In this document: positions 37,401 through 51,700 of the stretch, piece by piece
How positions within the stretch are numbered: position 1 is the first letter of the stretch
How the letters are laid out: every line of letters starts with the position of its first letter
Assembly: GCA_033026295.1 (NCBI GenBank)
Contig: CM065179.1
Coordinates: 23,181,275 to 23,245,274 of the forward strand
Direction: 5' to 3'
DNA length: 64,000 nt
DNA from: Channa striata
Lineage: Eukaryota > Chordata > Actinopteri > Anabantiformes > Channidae
Translations under genes and position numbers: made by a program
Notes under the pieces: generated by a model
What the model saw: only the letters and a program-made list of their open reading frames with translations
Databases searched by the model: none
Told to the model about the DNA's origin: nothing

Positions 37401-40400
37401 GGGGACGTCAAACGTCTCGCAGACACATGTTCCCCAGGTTCCAGCAGCCACACAATCGGTTGAACTTTGTTTTCTTCTAACTGTGCCACAATAGTGAAAA
37501 GGAGAGTTGACTGTACAGACAGCATCCGATAATCTAGCAAAACATGCTGTTATCAACACAAACATCACAATCGTCACATCTTGTGAGTAAGTAAATTCAC
37601 AGGTTTCCAGAAGATGGCGAATTTCATGTGACGAGGTGTGTTGTTTCAGTTTGCACATTCAAGGTATTTTTACACTTTATGTGCAGCTCTATTGTTGTGG
37701 CAATGACATATGCTTTATTCTGAATCTGCATCAACAAATTCACAGCTGTGATGTGTAACTTACATATATAACATACACTATTGTATATGTTTTATAAAAT
37801 ACACATATATAAAATATACAACTTTACAATGATTAATCTTTGTATTGGATTCATTAGCGGGTAGCTTCTCAGCAAAGATCAGTGTGTAAAGGGATTTTGC
37901 TAAGTGGAGTTTGTTACAGCATATGAAACATGAGAGGATGTTAGTGAAACGAGTCTTTACTGTATGAAGATGACAGACGCAGAGCAATAATCGGAATGTA
38001 TTTTAAAGGCTAAAACTTTTAGTATAAATCTGTGAGCATGTCATAGAAACCTCAAAATAAACCATGCATGTCACCTTTGGTAGAGTCTCTGCTTGAAGAT
38101 GAAAAACCACTTCCTATCAGCCCAGAGACAGTGAGGCTGTGGCGTTAAGCAAAGGCCATGACTGTGAGAGTGAAAGAGTCCTACACATAAACCTTTCTAG
38201 ATATCTGAGTTTCACTGACAATGTTTTGCATCATTACTCACTAGTTATCTTTAATTTGTATCTGTTCATTAAATCTGTGCAAGATTTTGTGTAACTGAAG
38301 GATGATAAGATGTACTGTACACTACCTTAAAGGTGAAAGCAACTACTCTATGCCATGGGTATCTGCCGTCACTATTCTGACTCAGACCATGCCAAGTCGA
38401 TAACCAGTCACCAGTTACGTTAAAAGTGGGCTGCAAATTCAGCCAATTAACAGGCATCTCCTTTTCTGTTGCAAAAGCTACGAAACAAGGTTCTGAATCA
38501 GCAGCAGTTGAAGAAAAATGTACAGCCACAGCTTATAGAGCAGGCAACCAAACCACAGACCAAGAAGCCAAGAAGCACTCTGATTTCAGCTCAGACAGAA
38601 ATTAGATGTAATGCCCTGATCCTTAAAAGAGGCGGGCGGGTATTAGCATTGGAGTTTTTTTTTTTTTTTTAAAAAATAAGGTGCAAACATTGTGCATGTC
38701 ATTGACACTGTCAGCGAAGTTGATTACGTATATTCTAAAGAGTATGAGGGTGGTAGTGGTGAATTTTGGTGTTGCATGTTTTTGCTCTATCACTTAGTAA
38801 CAAAACCTCAGACCACACTGTGTGATTGTGTGCCTGTGAAATGGAAGAGGGGGAGGTTTTTTTTGTACTGTAGGTGTCATCGTTATAAATAGCCTGGGCC
38901 TTTTGCTTAGACTGTCTGAAACACCTTAAACTCAAGGACCCATTTACAGCAGTGCTTTAAAAAGACTACTCCTTTGACCCAAAGTCACAACTGTTTCCAA
39001 CAGAGCTATCTGCAACCAAGTCAGAGGTGGCCCGCACTTCAACGACTGATATCTAAACCAAATCCGCTTACTTAAACAACACAGTTGTAAGGACTACGTA
39101 AGTATTTATTAAATGGTATGTAGTAGACTATAACCTATGTCCTACCACAGTAACTGTTTGGGGCTACAGGTCTCTACAGGGGTAGCATAATCAGAAATTA
39201 TCAACAAGTACTGTGGAATGTCAATCTATTTTTGTGAGAATGTATATTCTTTAATTCATCTGATTTACAACTGTGGGGAGTATGCATGCCAAAATTTTAC
39301 TTCCACAAAACAGAAAATGTCATGGATATGTCAGAAATAGTCAGATTTATAAAACTCTGCACACATTCTCCTCCTCCATATACATTTCCTTTTTATAAAC
39401 CACAATCAATTTGAGAATGCTTGCACTTTGGTAAGCCTCATACACATTTCAAAACCCTCCCACAATTAACTATAAATGGTCAATGCAAAACACTGGGGAG
39501 AACGGAGGCAGTGTTACAGACAAAAGAAAGTGGGAGGACAATGGCTGCGGCAGCTGGTAAATAACCAAATTGATCTCCAAGTTAAAAAGTGCTGAAACAG
39601 ATGGATGCCCAAAATGCTTTTCTGCATTCTTTATGGATCTAACTACAGAGCCATGAGGACACTGAAGATTATGAATTTTGTTCTTGTCAGCGTTCCATGT
39701 ATAGTTACATGTACATGACATCAACTCATATGCTAAATATATTAGTAAATCAATAATCTTTAACTCCACAATGCAGGACACAAACGTTTTTCTCACTTTT
39801 GCCTTCTCATCACAGAATTGGCAACAGGCACTTAACGGTAAACAGTATTTTATTATAAGTTCAGGTGCCTATATTCTCTCTCAAATGTATTTTTTTATAT
39901 CAACTTTTTGTGGGAAGTTGTGTAATGTTTTTAACGTACCCAACAGTCCACCTGGATATTTAGGAACTTAAGTGTTTAACTAATTGGGCAAGGTTGGCAA
40001 TTCAATAAACTGTGGAAAAACATTCTCAGAAACAGCATTCAAAGGCCACATGGACTATCCACGTAGACCTAAAAAATTAACTCTTGTTTGAAGTAATGAA
40101 TGGAAAGAGATTAATACAATAACAGAATCTTGAGGTTTTCCACCTTATACTGCTGATGAGTCAATAAGCCTAATGAGTTGACTGTGATTCAAAGTTATAA
40201 GAAATTAAATCATGTAAAATTCCAAAGTATGAGCACTTTCTAAGCATTCGCTCTATGTGTGCTCAGTGCAAAGCCAGAGTCAGACACTTACTAAGCTGTG
40301 ACTCATTTAAAAACATTTACAGTTGCTTCAGAAAGTATTTTCACTTTTTGCAGTTTAATGCATTTAATTGGCAGCATATTTAAGTGTGGCAAGCAGCAGA

Positions 40401-43400
40401 AGACTTGGGACCACATATTAAAACATACTGTAACTGAAAAAGACATATTTATTTAGATGCCACGTTGGCTGGTTCAGCCCATTGCTGAGATACAATATTG
40501 TCCCCACCATGCTGGACATGGCAAGACTGGCGTGTAGACAAATACAAGGAACAAGGGAGCTGTGGGTTTTTCTATCAAAAAAAAAAAAACAGATCTGATA
40601 ATTAAGATTTACTCTCCTAAATATTAGAATATATAATACAATAATGTTTTGTCTAACGTTAGTGAGAATCTCTATAGTTAAGCTGCTAGACATTCAAGAG
40701 AAGTGTGTATGAAAGTAGCATAGCATTAATTAAGTGATGGAAAATACCTGTCATAAAGAATCATGGAAAAAGTTGTGATTAGGATTAGCAGTCTTACAAC
40801 ACAGTTCCCAGTTGAGCAACTTTAGCAATTAACAAATTACACACTTTGTCATTTTGATTGATGATTTGAAAATGTGTGTAAAAATGTCCAGTGTCTATCC
40901 TTAGGCAGACGTGTCTTTTTGTCCAATACACAACAAACACGTACTCTCTGTTGTACATAGCGTCTTCTAAATCACTAAGCTCAGATGAAATATCTGCACC
41001 TAAAGCCCCAAAAACTTACTTTCAAAATCTTCATTCCTCTCTTACAGTAAAACTAATGACTAACTAGTCAACAGTCAGAAATAAAAGAAAATACGTATAA
41101 ACTCAGCTAATCTGCTTCATCAGGACTGTGTAGGCGCTGTTCACAAATACATTTGAGGTGTATCCATAGGAACACGAGAAAAACAAAACATCAACTGCTA
41201 CCAGATTGTCATATTGTGAAATTCTGATTGGTGGGAATTTGCTGATCTTTTCTTCTGTCAGAGCCCTGCTCATTTCAATGCAGTGAGAAGTTCAGACTTA
41301 ACCACAAATATAGAAATCTGTCATGTAAAATAACCACCATCATTCTAAATTCAGCAGATAAAATCTATCGGAGTCCTTTGCTCACTGTGACAAAACTAAT
41401 TGAGAAACAGTATTCAAAAAAGAATAATCAACTGCCTTCTCATTAAACTACACTGTTGGTGGTGGGCAGACCTCAAACTCTCTAAGGGGGTTGGGGGGCT
41501 CGCACCTCATGAGACAGTTTTGTACATTTTAAAATTAGATACATTAATCGGGTCAATTCTATCAAATGTTTGTACGAACGATGCTCCGAGTAAAGTTTTA
41601 ATGGGTACAGTCTGCACTAAATGGCCATTATGCATTTCACCTCAGAAAAGGTCTTTGTTTTTATGCACAGTGGTGCCTGAAGGCTGTTCCTCTACCAACC
41701 AACCAGCAAAGAACACTCAAACCCAACAACAGTTTCAGTTTGGAATCATGGTTAGTCAGAAAGAGCTGATCTAAGCTACTGTTTGACACCTTACCAGAAA
41801 CAAGAAAAATTAGCAAAGGCTAAAATGGGAAGCTGCTAACGTTAGTTGAACAAGTGTCAGAATCATCATCAGAACTTACTCGCAGATTGTAGCTCAGGTC
41901 TGTAACACAGCACACAGACATGTTATGAATAGTCTTTGGAGAGAAGTGAAGCTTGTAAATAGGCTAACTGGCTGGCTGGCTAAGCGTGATGCTTTGCTGA
42001 AACAATGCAAACGCAACATGAAACTTTAATCTTGTTATGATAAGTCTATTATGAAACTAAACTATGGCAGGCCCCACTGTCATGGTAGTTAATGGGAGTC
42101 CCTGTTTCGTTTTTCTCTCTGTCTGAAGAAAGCTGAAATATGTTAAATGCGGTTTGGAGTTGAGGAAATCCTTGCAGAGGCAGGAGTGTGATATCGTAAA
42201 CAGATGTAACAGGGAGCATGTTGGGACTTTACCTGAATCTCGAGTTCTGAGATCTGCTGTTGAAGTTCAGCCATAGCAGCAATATTATCAGCTTCTCTCA
42301 GTCTCACTGCCATCACCTCTTCTTTGCTCTGCAGAAAAGCAAAACAGAAAAAACTCTAAGGAAATGGTTAAAAAAAGCAGCTAATGACATTATTTCAACT
42401 GCAGTTCTACAAATGTCAGAAAGATGCTGAATGTCAAGTATTGTACATAATTTGTATATTTTCTATTTCTAGATGTGTGAACTTTGCATTGGGAAAGTCC
42501 TGAGAGATCGGTGAGAGATTACAGAAATCTGGCCACGTCAGCACTAAGTTAATATCACAAGTCACTTCCTTCTTCTGGATCTGGACACTGACCTAATCAA
42601 GAGGTAGTCAGAGAAACATACTTCGACAACCCAAGCAGTAGAAGATGCATTTAAATGTTTTAAGGCTCAAAAGCATATATTTTACACAACTTAAACAGAA
42701 AATAAAACTACACAATATGTCCAATTTGTATAATCATTGGTGAATGTTATATTTTATAAAACCTTCTGGTTGCTTCAAAACTATGTCACAAGAAACATGC
42801 AGTGGTTTTTATCCTGTGCACAGTGTTAAGCGGTTCAGCCTTTTGTGTACCTTGCATTCAATCTCAGCTTGTCTCCGCTTGATCTCTTGCAGTTGCACAT
42901 GCAGATCTTTATTTTGCATCGTCAATGTTTGCGCACGCTCCTGGAGGCAGCGACTCTCCTGCTCTGCCCGTCGCAGTTGGTTATTGTGAATCTGATTCTG
43001 AGTGAGCAAGGACACTGCTTTGAAAAAAAGGTTTGAACATTTGCAAAGGAAAGACTTATTTTTACTTTGCTATATCTGAAACATATATCCAAACACAAAA
43101 GTGGTGTATAAGCACTGCTTTCTACGTCATTTTCTGTAGTATATGATAGATAATTGCTGCCCCCTGAAGGTTACTGTATGACAATACATGTCCAGCATTT
43201 CAGCTCATTGGTCATTTATTAGATATAGTGCACATAAGTCTTCCTAATTTGTCCACGATACAGTATACCTTTAATTTCCTATTATTATTTGAACTATAAT
43301 AATATAAACGCTAAGAATCTGAATGATCATGAATGAGCCTGTTTAGGTCATTTTGCTCGGAAATCTAATAACCTGTGTCTCTAGCTCCAGCATCCTATGT

Positions 43401-45728
43401 CGTGTCTCTCGGAGCTCTGCCTGGGCCTCAGCTTCACGCAACCTCACACTCATCAGCTCGTCCTGCAGCTCACTTAAGGTATTCTTCTTCGGGCTGTCCT
43501 TCCAGCGACCAGCAGTGCGTGCCAAGTGACGCTGAGAAGAGGTGTTACAATCTTAATAAAATTCTTATCTCCCACCAAAGATGTTCCTTTTTTCTTTTTC
43601 CATTTTACAGATATTTGCATTTGTAGAACAGGGTACTGATCTGCCTTTTGCTCTGATTCTGTGGTGCTCACCTGCCAGTGCTCTTCTAGGTCTCTAACCT
43701 GCTGTCTCAGCTCTTTCTGGCCAGTCAGAGCCTCAGCTTCCCTCAGCTTCACCCCAATGAGCTCCTCTTGTAGTCGTGCCACATTTGTGTCATCCGGTAG
43801 TGACGTGTTCCTCTAAAGGAAGGTGTGAAAAAGAGCTATGTGTTAAAACTGTAGCAGCAGCTGCACTGAGATGTTATTACACATTATATTACATATCATA
43901 TTAATAGTGTGTGTTGGCTAAAGCCTCTTGTATCAGGAGGCAGTTTATGTGAGATGCTCCTGAAATTAATCCACGTTTATCCCCCAGTACAAAGCCAGCA
44001 CACTGCTCTGTCCTGAATTGTCAGGAGGATTTAATCCGAGCGCATAGGCCTTTTGACATGTTTTTGTCAACTGACACAGCATCACTTTCTTTTCATTCTT
44101 TTATTTTTGGTGCAGGGCTCCAATGTGCTGTAAACAAAACACAACATACTTTTCCTTTCATGTTATCGAGTTTCTCCAATGAGAGCGCTCCAGACAACAC
44201 TTGAGCTTGTGTTACACAAGTGAAACACAACTTCGGGTAATGTTCAGCACTTATTTCTTCAGACACTGTCCAGAGTGCTTCTGTGAAAGCGTTTAAGGAA
44301 ACTTACCTTTTCCATATCAAGGATCTTGTCTTGCATCTCCTTGAGTGCACACTGGGACTCTGCCTCCTTCAGTCGGGCCTGCACAAGCTCTCTCTCCAAC
44401 TGCAGGACCGATTCCTCTGAGTACCGAGGGGGCCCCTTCTAAAACCAGCAACACAGGTCAATAATACTGCTACAGATATTGACACAAGTATTATTCAACG
44501 AAGAACGTATAAATGTATAAACATGAAAACCATTTTGCATTTTCTTTGGACATAAACATTCATGATTGCTCACTGTGAAGCAGGAGAGCCAATTATGTAA
44601 AAACCAGTAATGCCAGCATAATTTCTGCTGCATTTCCCAACCATCAATAATTAAAAACGTCGGGTCAGAAGGGGAGGAAATTTTGTGAATAGGGTGCCAT
44701 GTGTGAAATCTACAACCAGCATGTGAGACAACTGCTTACAAATTCATGAATGCCAAAAGACTGTAGATGATGACTGAACCATGTAGTACTCCTTGTCCCA
44801 ATTTGAAATCATGCATGTCAAAACAGATAATTACTCAAAACCAATGTGCAAAGTGAGAAAAGCCGTGCTCTGCAACTGCCTGAATATTGTTGCTATATGT
44901 GCCACTGAGCAGATGAGGCATTACCTTAACACATATGAAGCTAAAACACAATCTCTCTCAGCAACGTGTCAGTTGTCTAAAAAAAATGGCTAGACTGAGG
45001 CCAGCACAACACACAGGGATCTGGGAAACATCCCAGGCTCGATGTCACAGACTGCCACAAAAGAGACAGTGCAACCTGCCAGCTGGGGACCCTCTGGCCC
45101 TCCTTACCGCTTGTGGCTGCTGCTGCTGTTGGAGCTGCCTGATGGTTTTCTTGGCCTGCTCCAGCTGAGCACTGGTCTCTTCGCTCTGCTGTTTGACTGT
45201 GGCCAGCTCCCGTTTGACCAGGTAGTTCTCCTCTGCCTCCTGAGCTCGAGTAACTTGTCCCTTGGGACATAACCACCCGAAGAGCGGTAAAGTGAGTATG
45301 GCAGAAAGGGAAACGAGCGGGCAGTATGGGTGGGCAAATCAGAGGAGAAGGGACTCGGTTTCTCTAAATTCATGCTTGTTTTAAATGTAAAAATGTGTAA
45401 TTTAAATTTTATTTTTTCTTTAGCACATTTTTCTTCATGGTTTCTGATATGCAATAATGCTGTATTGCATGCACTTATTACAACAATCAGTTTGACTAAT
45501 AAGGTTTACCTTAATACAGCATATTTAGAGTCATTTATGGTCATTTTTTTTAATTCATAATTTTAATGCGTCGATTTTGCGAATCAGAAGCATGCAAAAC
45601 ATAAGATAGAGAAAAGAAAGGTGCAATATAAGACGTAAAGGTAAAGAGAATATAAGCATTATACCTGGATCAATCTATCTGCCAATGAAGCACTTTCCTA
45701 CAAAACAGAAACATCAACAAGAGACAGC

Positions 45729-45759
<31 letters not shown>

Positions 45760-48700
45760 AACATCCAGAGGACAGTTTAAAGCACACAAACAAACAATTG
45801 ATTGTTTTAGAGAAGACATGCAATGTTCATTTTCCTTCCGGAAATATTTTTGACAGACAAGGATCATTTTTATTTTAAGACAAGGTAAAGGAACATTGCA
45901 TTCAGCTATGAGGTGCAGATGAGCCAATGACAAAGTAAAGAAGTGGCCATTGCTGCTAACACAAGTGACAGGTTTCAGACAGGAAAAGGCACAGAACAGC
46001 TCTAGTTTAAGCCAAGAGTAGAGTATGGTTCAACAAAAGCACAATTAAGTGTTAGGAAGATAAGTGACGTTTAACTGAACAGAAGCCCTTTGATGTGGTT
46101 CCTCATGGCTTTTATATAATTTCAGTTAGTGAAGAGTTAAATAGGTCCTAGGAGTTATGTGATAAAGACACGCCAGAGAACAGCAGCCTTGAGCTGGCTT
46201 TAAATAATGGACTTGTTTAGACAACAGTGTTCCTCCCTGCAGGCAAACATGGTGTAGCAGACACCGTTGCTATCCATGGCAGGCCTCATGCATGGTGCCA
46301 TCATCTGGCAGCCAAAGTGCTCATTCAAAGAGACGAAAGGTGCAGAATGATACAAACAATGCAACTTTGCATGCTGTGCTTTGTATCAACAGCATCAAGC
46401 AACCCCTTTCACATTCCAAACAGGCTTGTTACACGTCAGTTAGTGGTGTCTACTGAGTGTTATATTCACTACATGAAATTGTTTAAGCCACACAGAAAAG
46501 TCTGTGACACCAAGACATCTTCAAGAACAAATACAGCTATTATTTTATCAACAATCAAAAAATCATCACACTATTCAAGCCAACAATGCTTTGTCACGTA
46601 CAACTTTCGATTTAACAGCCCAGTTAGTGACAGACAAGAGTCCTCACTAGGAGGAGATGCAAAATGTATGGCCATACACAGCTGGATGTGTTAATGTAAT
46701 GTTGGCGAGCAGCGAGCAATGTGCGAAGGGTTTGCCTGTTGATGGGGTTCTTGTGACAAGTGCTGTCAGACTCACTTTTTCTAGTGTGTCTATCCTCTGC
46801 TTCAGGAGCCTGTTCTCGGTCCGCAGTCTCTGCACAACAAGGAATTATAAATTGAAACAGCATTACAAATAGAAACAGATAATCTGAAACAAACTTCTAA
46901 ATATTTCTTGATCACAAATTACGATATATGAACAGTGATGCACATTTTTCAATATTTCATCTGTATACTACCAAAATAGTCTTAAAATGAACCAATTAGG
47001 CTAAAGCGCAGACTGTCAGCTTTATTTCAGTAGGTTTAGCATCAGTATTTTAAATGAACAATTCTTTATACACAATCCCACATTTTCAAAGCCCTAAAGC
47101 ACCACAAATGACAAGTAATTCAATGACCACAAAATCTAATCTGGTGAAGAAAAAAACCTTAAGATTTAGTTAAGTCATGAAAACACTGGAGGCAGATATT
47201 CTCCTTGTAAAAGTGTACATTCAGGAGCAGGCTTCATGAATGTAAATACAACAAGGAGGCCACTTGTAATGCTGCAGTAAGACAGCAAGACCAGATTAGG
47301 CTCGGCCACACCTAAAAAAGACCGTCCAGTTCTGGAGTAAGATTCTCTGGACTTAATGAATCCAAGATTAGCTTGCTGAATGTCAGGCTGCCAATGGAAC
47401 AGGGTCACTGGTGTTACTGATGATGCACCTGCTAATAAAAGTACCGGTATGAATTCTGAAGTGTTTAGGTTTATACTCGTTGCTCTGATTTAGCCAAATA
47501 CTAAAAAACTTATTGGATGGTAGTTTATATTGCACATGGCCAACAACCCAAAACATACTGCGAAAACGTTTATCAAGGCAAAGAAAAGTGATATTCTTCA
47601 ATGGCTAAGTCAGTCACCTGATCTCAACTCAACCAAAAATGCTGTTCACTTGGTGAACAAGAGTGAAGACAGAAAGACCCTTAAACAACCAGCAGGTGAA
47701 GGCAGCTGCACTAAAAGTCTGTCAAAGCATCTCGGAGGAGGAAAGTCAGCATTTGGTCATGTCCATGGGTTCCACACTTCACACAGCTGTTGACTGGAAA
47801 GGGTTTTCATCCAAGTATTGAACAAAATATATTAGATATTGTTACTTTACCTACTGTAAACACTTTTGAGCCACTGAAAATGGAAGAGTTTGATTAAAAA
47901 TGGCTGTAATTCCTAAACGTTACCAAATGTACAGATAAAAAAAATTACCAAAATTGTGCCATAGTTTAAATACTTCTGGACAAGACTGTATCTCTACCCA
48001 CCTTTATCTCCACCTGCTCTTCCATCTCTTTAGTTTTGATTGTAGTGTATTCTTTTTCTAACCTGAAAATATTAAATCGAGAAGTATTAAAGACATTAAT
48101 GTCAGTAATCAAATAAAGCATAATGAGAAGGAGAAGTAAAACAGGCACATAAACTATGCTAGATCAAGTTACAAAATCTATAAACACATGTCATGTTGGA
48201 CTGTGGTCAGCCTTTTATCTATGACACTGTTGTATCCACTGTCTTAGCTAATGAAAACTGGAAGCTTTCAGACCTGTGATTCAGCCAAAGCAGTTACCAG
48301 TAGCTGCTGTGTTAGTACAAAATATGTGGCCGACCAGACTTCATGATTTTGGTTAAAAGGCAAAGGCTTGCTAAGAAGCTTCAAAGGAAAACTTCTCTGC
48401 ACCTCTCCACATCAGAATTAGTTCTAAAATATATCTCAACAAACACAATTTGGACAAAGATTGCATGATATAACTTCATCCAATTGCAGGTACCTAGAGA
48501 AAATTGAAAAAAAAATCTTATTGTTTAGGAAAACAAGTTTCTCAGGGTTAGTTGAAATGTTCCATTTAAACTAAGAATTAGAATTAGATTTAGAATAAGA
48601 ATTTACGAGATGGGCTATCAGAGTGTAAACATATGCAAAGAAAAAAGGGTGATGTGGTAATGATAACATGACATGGGCTTACTTTTTCATCTTCTTGGCA

Positions 48701-51700
48701 TTGTACTTGACTTGATAAGCAGCCTGGATGACTTTATCGGGTCCGCTGTCAAGCTGGTGTGGAATAACCTTCTGAAAGTGCTGAAGCACAGGATGAAAAC
48801 TAACATAGTATATGCCACACCAAAAAAATAGGAACTTATAACAACTATGCACTCAGATGATCCTCTGAATTTGAAGTACTAAAACTAAATTTTGAATGCT
48901 TAAATACAGTTATGTGGGGGCCTCATTAAATATACCTGTAACATTCCCTCCATATCCAGCTGGATAAGTTCTGTTTGGTTCATCTGAAGAATGGCCAATC
49001 CCACACGGAAAACAATCTCCAGACCCTGGGGAAATAAATTACCAGTAATGATTGGGGAGCCATCTCTAGTAAGTAGAAAGCATATCTGAGAACTGAAAAT
49101 GTAAAAGAACAAGAAAATTATGAATCAACTCACACGACTTTTAAAATCAACTGTAGTTTTAGTTTTCTCCAACAGGTGGAACTAAAGAACTATGTGTTTT
49201 TATTCACTATGTAGCCATTCTTTCAGCAACACAAGCAATGCTAATATTACATCTTTACTAAAGAAAACAAGAAAGAAACATAAGCAGATGTCCAATGTAA
49301 GCTAAGTAACTACACAAAGTAATAGGTGAAGATACACATCCCCAAGTCAGATGATGTTGTCTCTCTTTCCTGCCATACTTGACATATTGTTGACTGGACT
49401 GCATTTTAGAGATGATACTTTCTGTGGAGTTATTTCACCTGTGGTTCAATAAGTCAACTGTATTTGCTGTGGCATAGGAATTGTCACTCTATAGACTTTG
49501 TTGACTTTGTACTTGTCATGTTTTCTGACAAATGTAGCTCACTAAGTGAGAGGGATTACAAAGAACGCTTATCATGGTGGCAACAGAACTGGCTTAATTT
49601 TTAACCTGTCAGCTGATGACACTCGCCTGGATGGTGAAAAAACACCTTCACAAGATTAGGGATAAATGAACCACATGATCTTCCTCCTGAAATTTTTACT
49701 GACATTCTGAGATTTAATCTGACAGATTTTGACTAACCTGATTGTGTAATTAAGTCATGTTAAACACGTCCTCGTACACAAGTCAGGAAATTAAAAGCCA
49801 GCAATCGTCCACTATGCTTTGCATTGAAATGTCATGTGGCATAATGACATCATGTAATACACCTCTATAGACTAATACATGTAAGTACTCGCAGGATCAG
49901 CTCCTGAGAACAGCCAGGGTTCCCTTTAACTGACCTCACACATGAAGATATCAAAAATCCTTGTGGCAACAGGGAGAGGGAAGGAGGTGAGGAAAATGGT
50001 GAGGAACCAAGAAGAGGCGTACATAGAGGTGTGAAAGCTCTGAGCCTGGAAATGCATATGCAGCTCTGGGAGTTGCTCCTATGAGGAAAAAAATCAAACA
50101 GATTTTACAACTCTGCATGACTAGTTGCTCTCATCCTATACTTTACTTCATCTCCCCACAAAATTTTAATACCAAGTGCGTCCAAGGTGTCTACCTGGAT
50201 CATGCACTCAAACTGGTACATGCAGAGTCCCAGTTCAGCCATACTGGGTTTGAAGAGCTCTCGTAATCTGTAGTCTTGCATCAACTTCACAAAAACACAG
50301 AATGCCTCTTCCTCTGGCATCTGGGAACATAACATGAAGAAATTAAACATCAAAATCTCTGTTATTCAGTAAAACATTGTCAAACTATTGGCTGGAAGCT
50401 TTTGGGTTGGGACATGAGCGCATGTGGTAAAGACATACCTGCATGAGAAGCAGTCCTACAATGAACGCGCTTCCTTGACAATAGCCGACCTCACGGTCCA
50501 CCAAAGAATATGCCTGAGGTAAGAAGAATTCACTGGTATGAGTTGCAGTGATGGTCACAAGACAGTTTTTACAAGGGCTTAAACTGTAGAGTTGATTCAC
50601 TCTACTTAACACTTTACGTTGCGTTATCTGTATAAACAACCAGTGTATCTGAATACAATCAGGCTCCTCAATTACCTTCATGACATTGAAAAGGACTTCC
50701 TGGCCCAAACTGTCTTTCTCCTTAAAGAATTCATGTTCAGGATAAGTGCGGGCAATATCCCTGCGAATCAGCTTCTCACACGGTGACGTCATCTTCAGGA
50801 GTTCTGAGTACTGATCCTTAATGGGCATATTTTGCGCACTGCACAACAGCTGCCAAACTATTGCCCGAAAGTGATGAGGAATGCCTTTTCTTACAAGATC
50901 CTATGGAAAAACAAAAGATATTTTGTAAAATGTTTTAAACTAGCTGAATTTTAGAATAAATAAAGTCCATTTATGTAGCACATTTCTTTGTCAGACAACA
51001 CAAAATTATTCATAGTAAAAGATTAAGACATTCATGAGAAATTTAAATGGGCAGATTGGTTCTGCCTTTGTTCATTTCTGAACGTGAACAACAAAAGCAG
51101 TGCATGGACAATGTGGACAGTACAAAGGCCGGCCTCACGTGATGAAAAAGAGCAGACACCTGCATTTACAACAGGACACACACATGCGAATGCTTTGTGT
51201 TCTAGTATTTATTTTCTGATTTTGGCTAAAGTTTCATCTCATTATAATAACACTGCCAGAAAATATCTGAACAGTAGGGCACTATGTAGTGTGACTTTGT
51301 TCCATGTATTACTGCTGATTCAATCTGATTAAGCAATTTCCTGTGCTGACAGTGAACGTTGGCTTTTCCTGTTGTAATGGGTGTGTGTGTGTGTATGCAT
51401 CTGGTCAGTCCAGGGTGCATCTGGAGCAGAGTTCCACCCACATATACTTTCAGAAGGGATCCCTCTCTCTTCTCAAAGGTTAGACAAAACAAATTAAGCT
51501 TTGTGCTGGAACAATGCACCATGTCATATCTTGAGTGCGTCTGAATGAAAGCTGCTTACTGAGCCAGAGCTCTACTTTAACAAAATTGGTTTTAATTCCC
51601 ACTCAGACTTGACAGGCTGCAACGAAGATAAAACTGTGTTTTATAAAGTTACACCAGTGGTTCTATCGTCAGGCACTGAATACTTAAGTTTTCTTCCTTG

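Larger units (their letters stand above)
36431..48062 (-). other. EVI5: EVI5 coiled-coil exon array
   Basis: Eleven exons (48002-48062 down to 36431-36526) encode a nearly continuous heptad-type coiled coil rich in Glu, Gln, Arg and Leu. The repeated unit RLREAEA/KLREAEA appears in several exons (VRLREAEAQAEL, VKLREAEALTGQ, VRLREADNIAAM). One exon, 45665-45697, is only 33 nt and encodes ESASLADRLIQ. The last ten exons of the array (46776-46829 to 36431-36526) each have a length divisible by three and start in phase 0. Confidence 0.9.

Noticed and set aside
46227..46694. 155-codon plus-strand ORF in an EVI5 intron
   Set aside because: No recognised domain, no splice or poly(A) context; judged to be chance.
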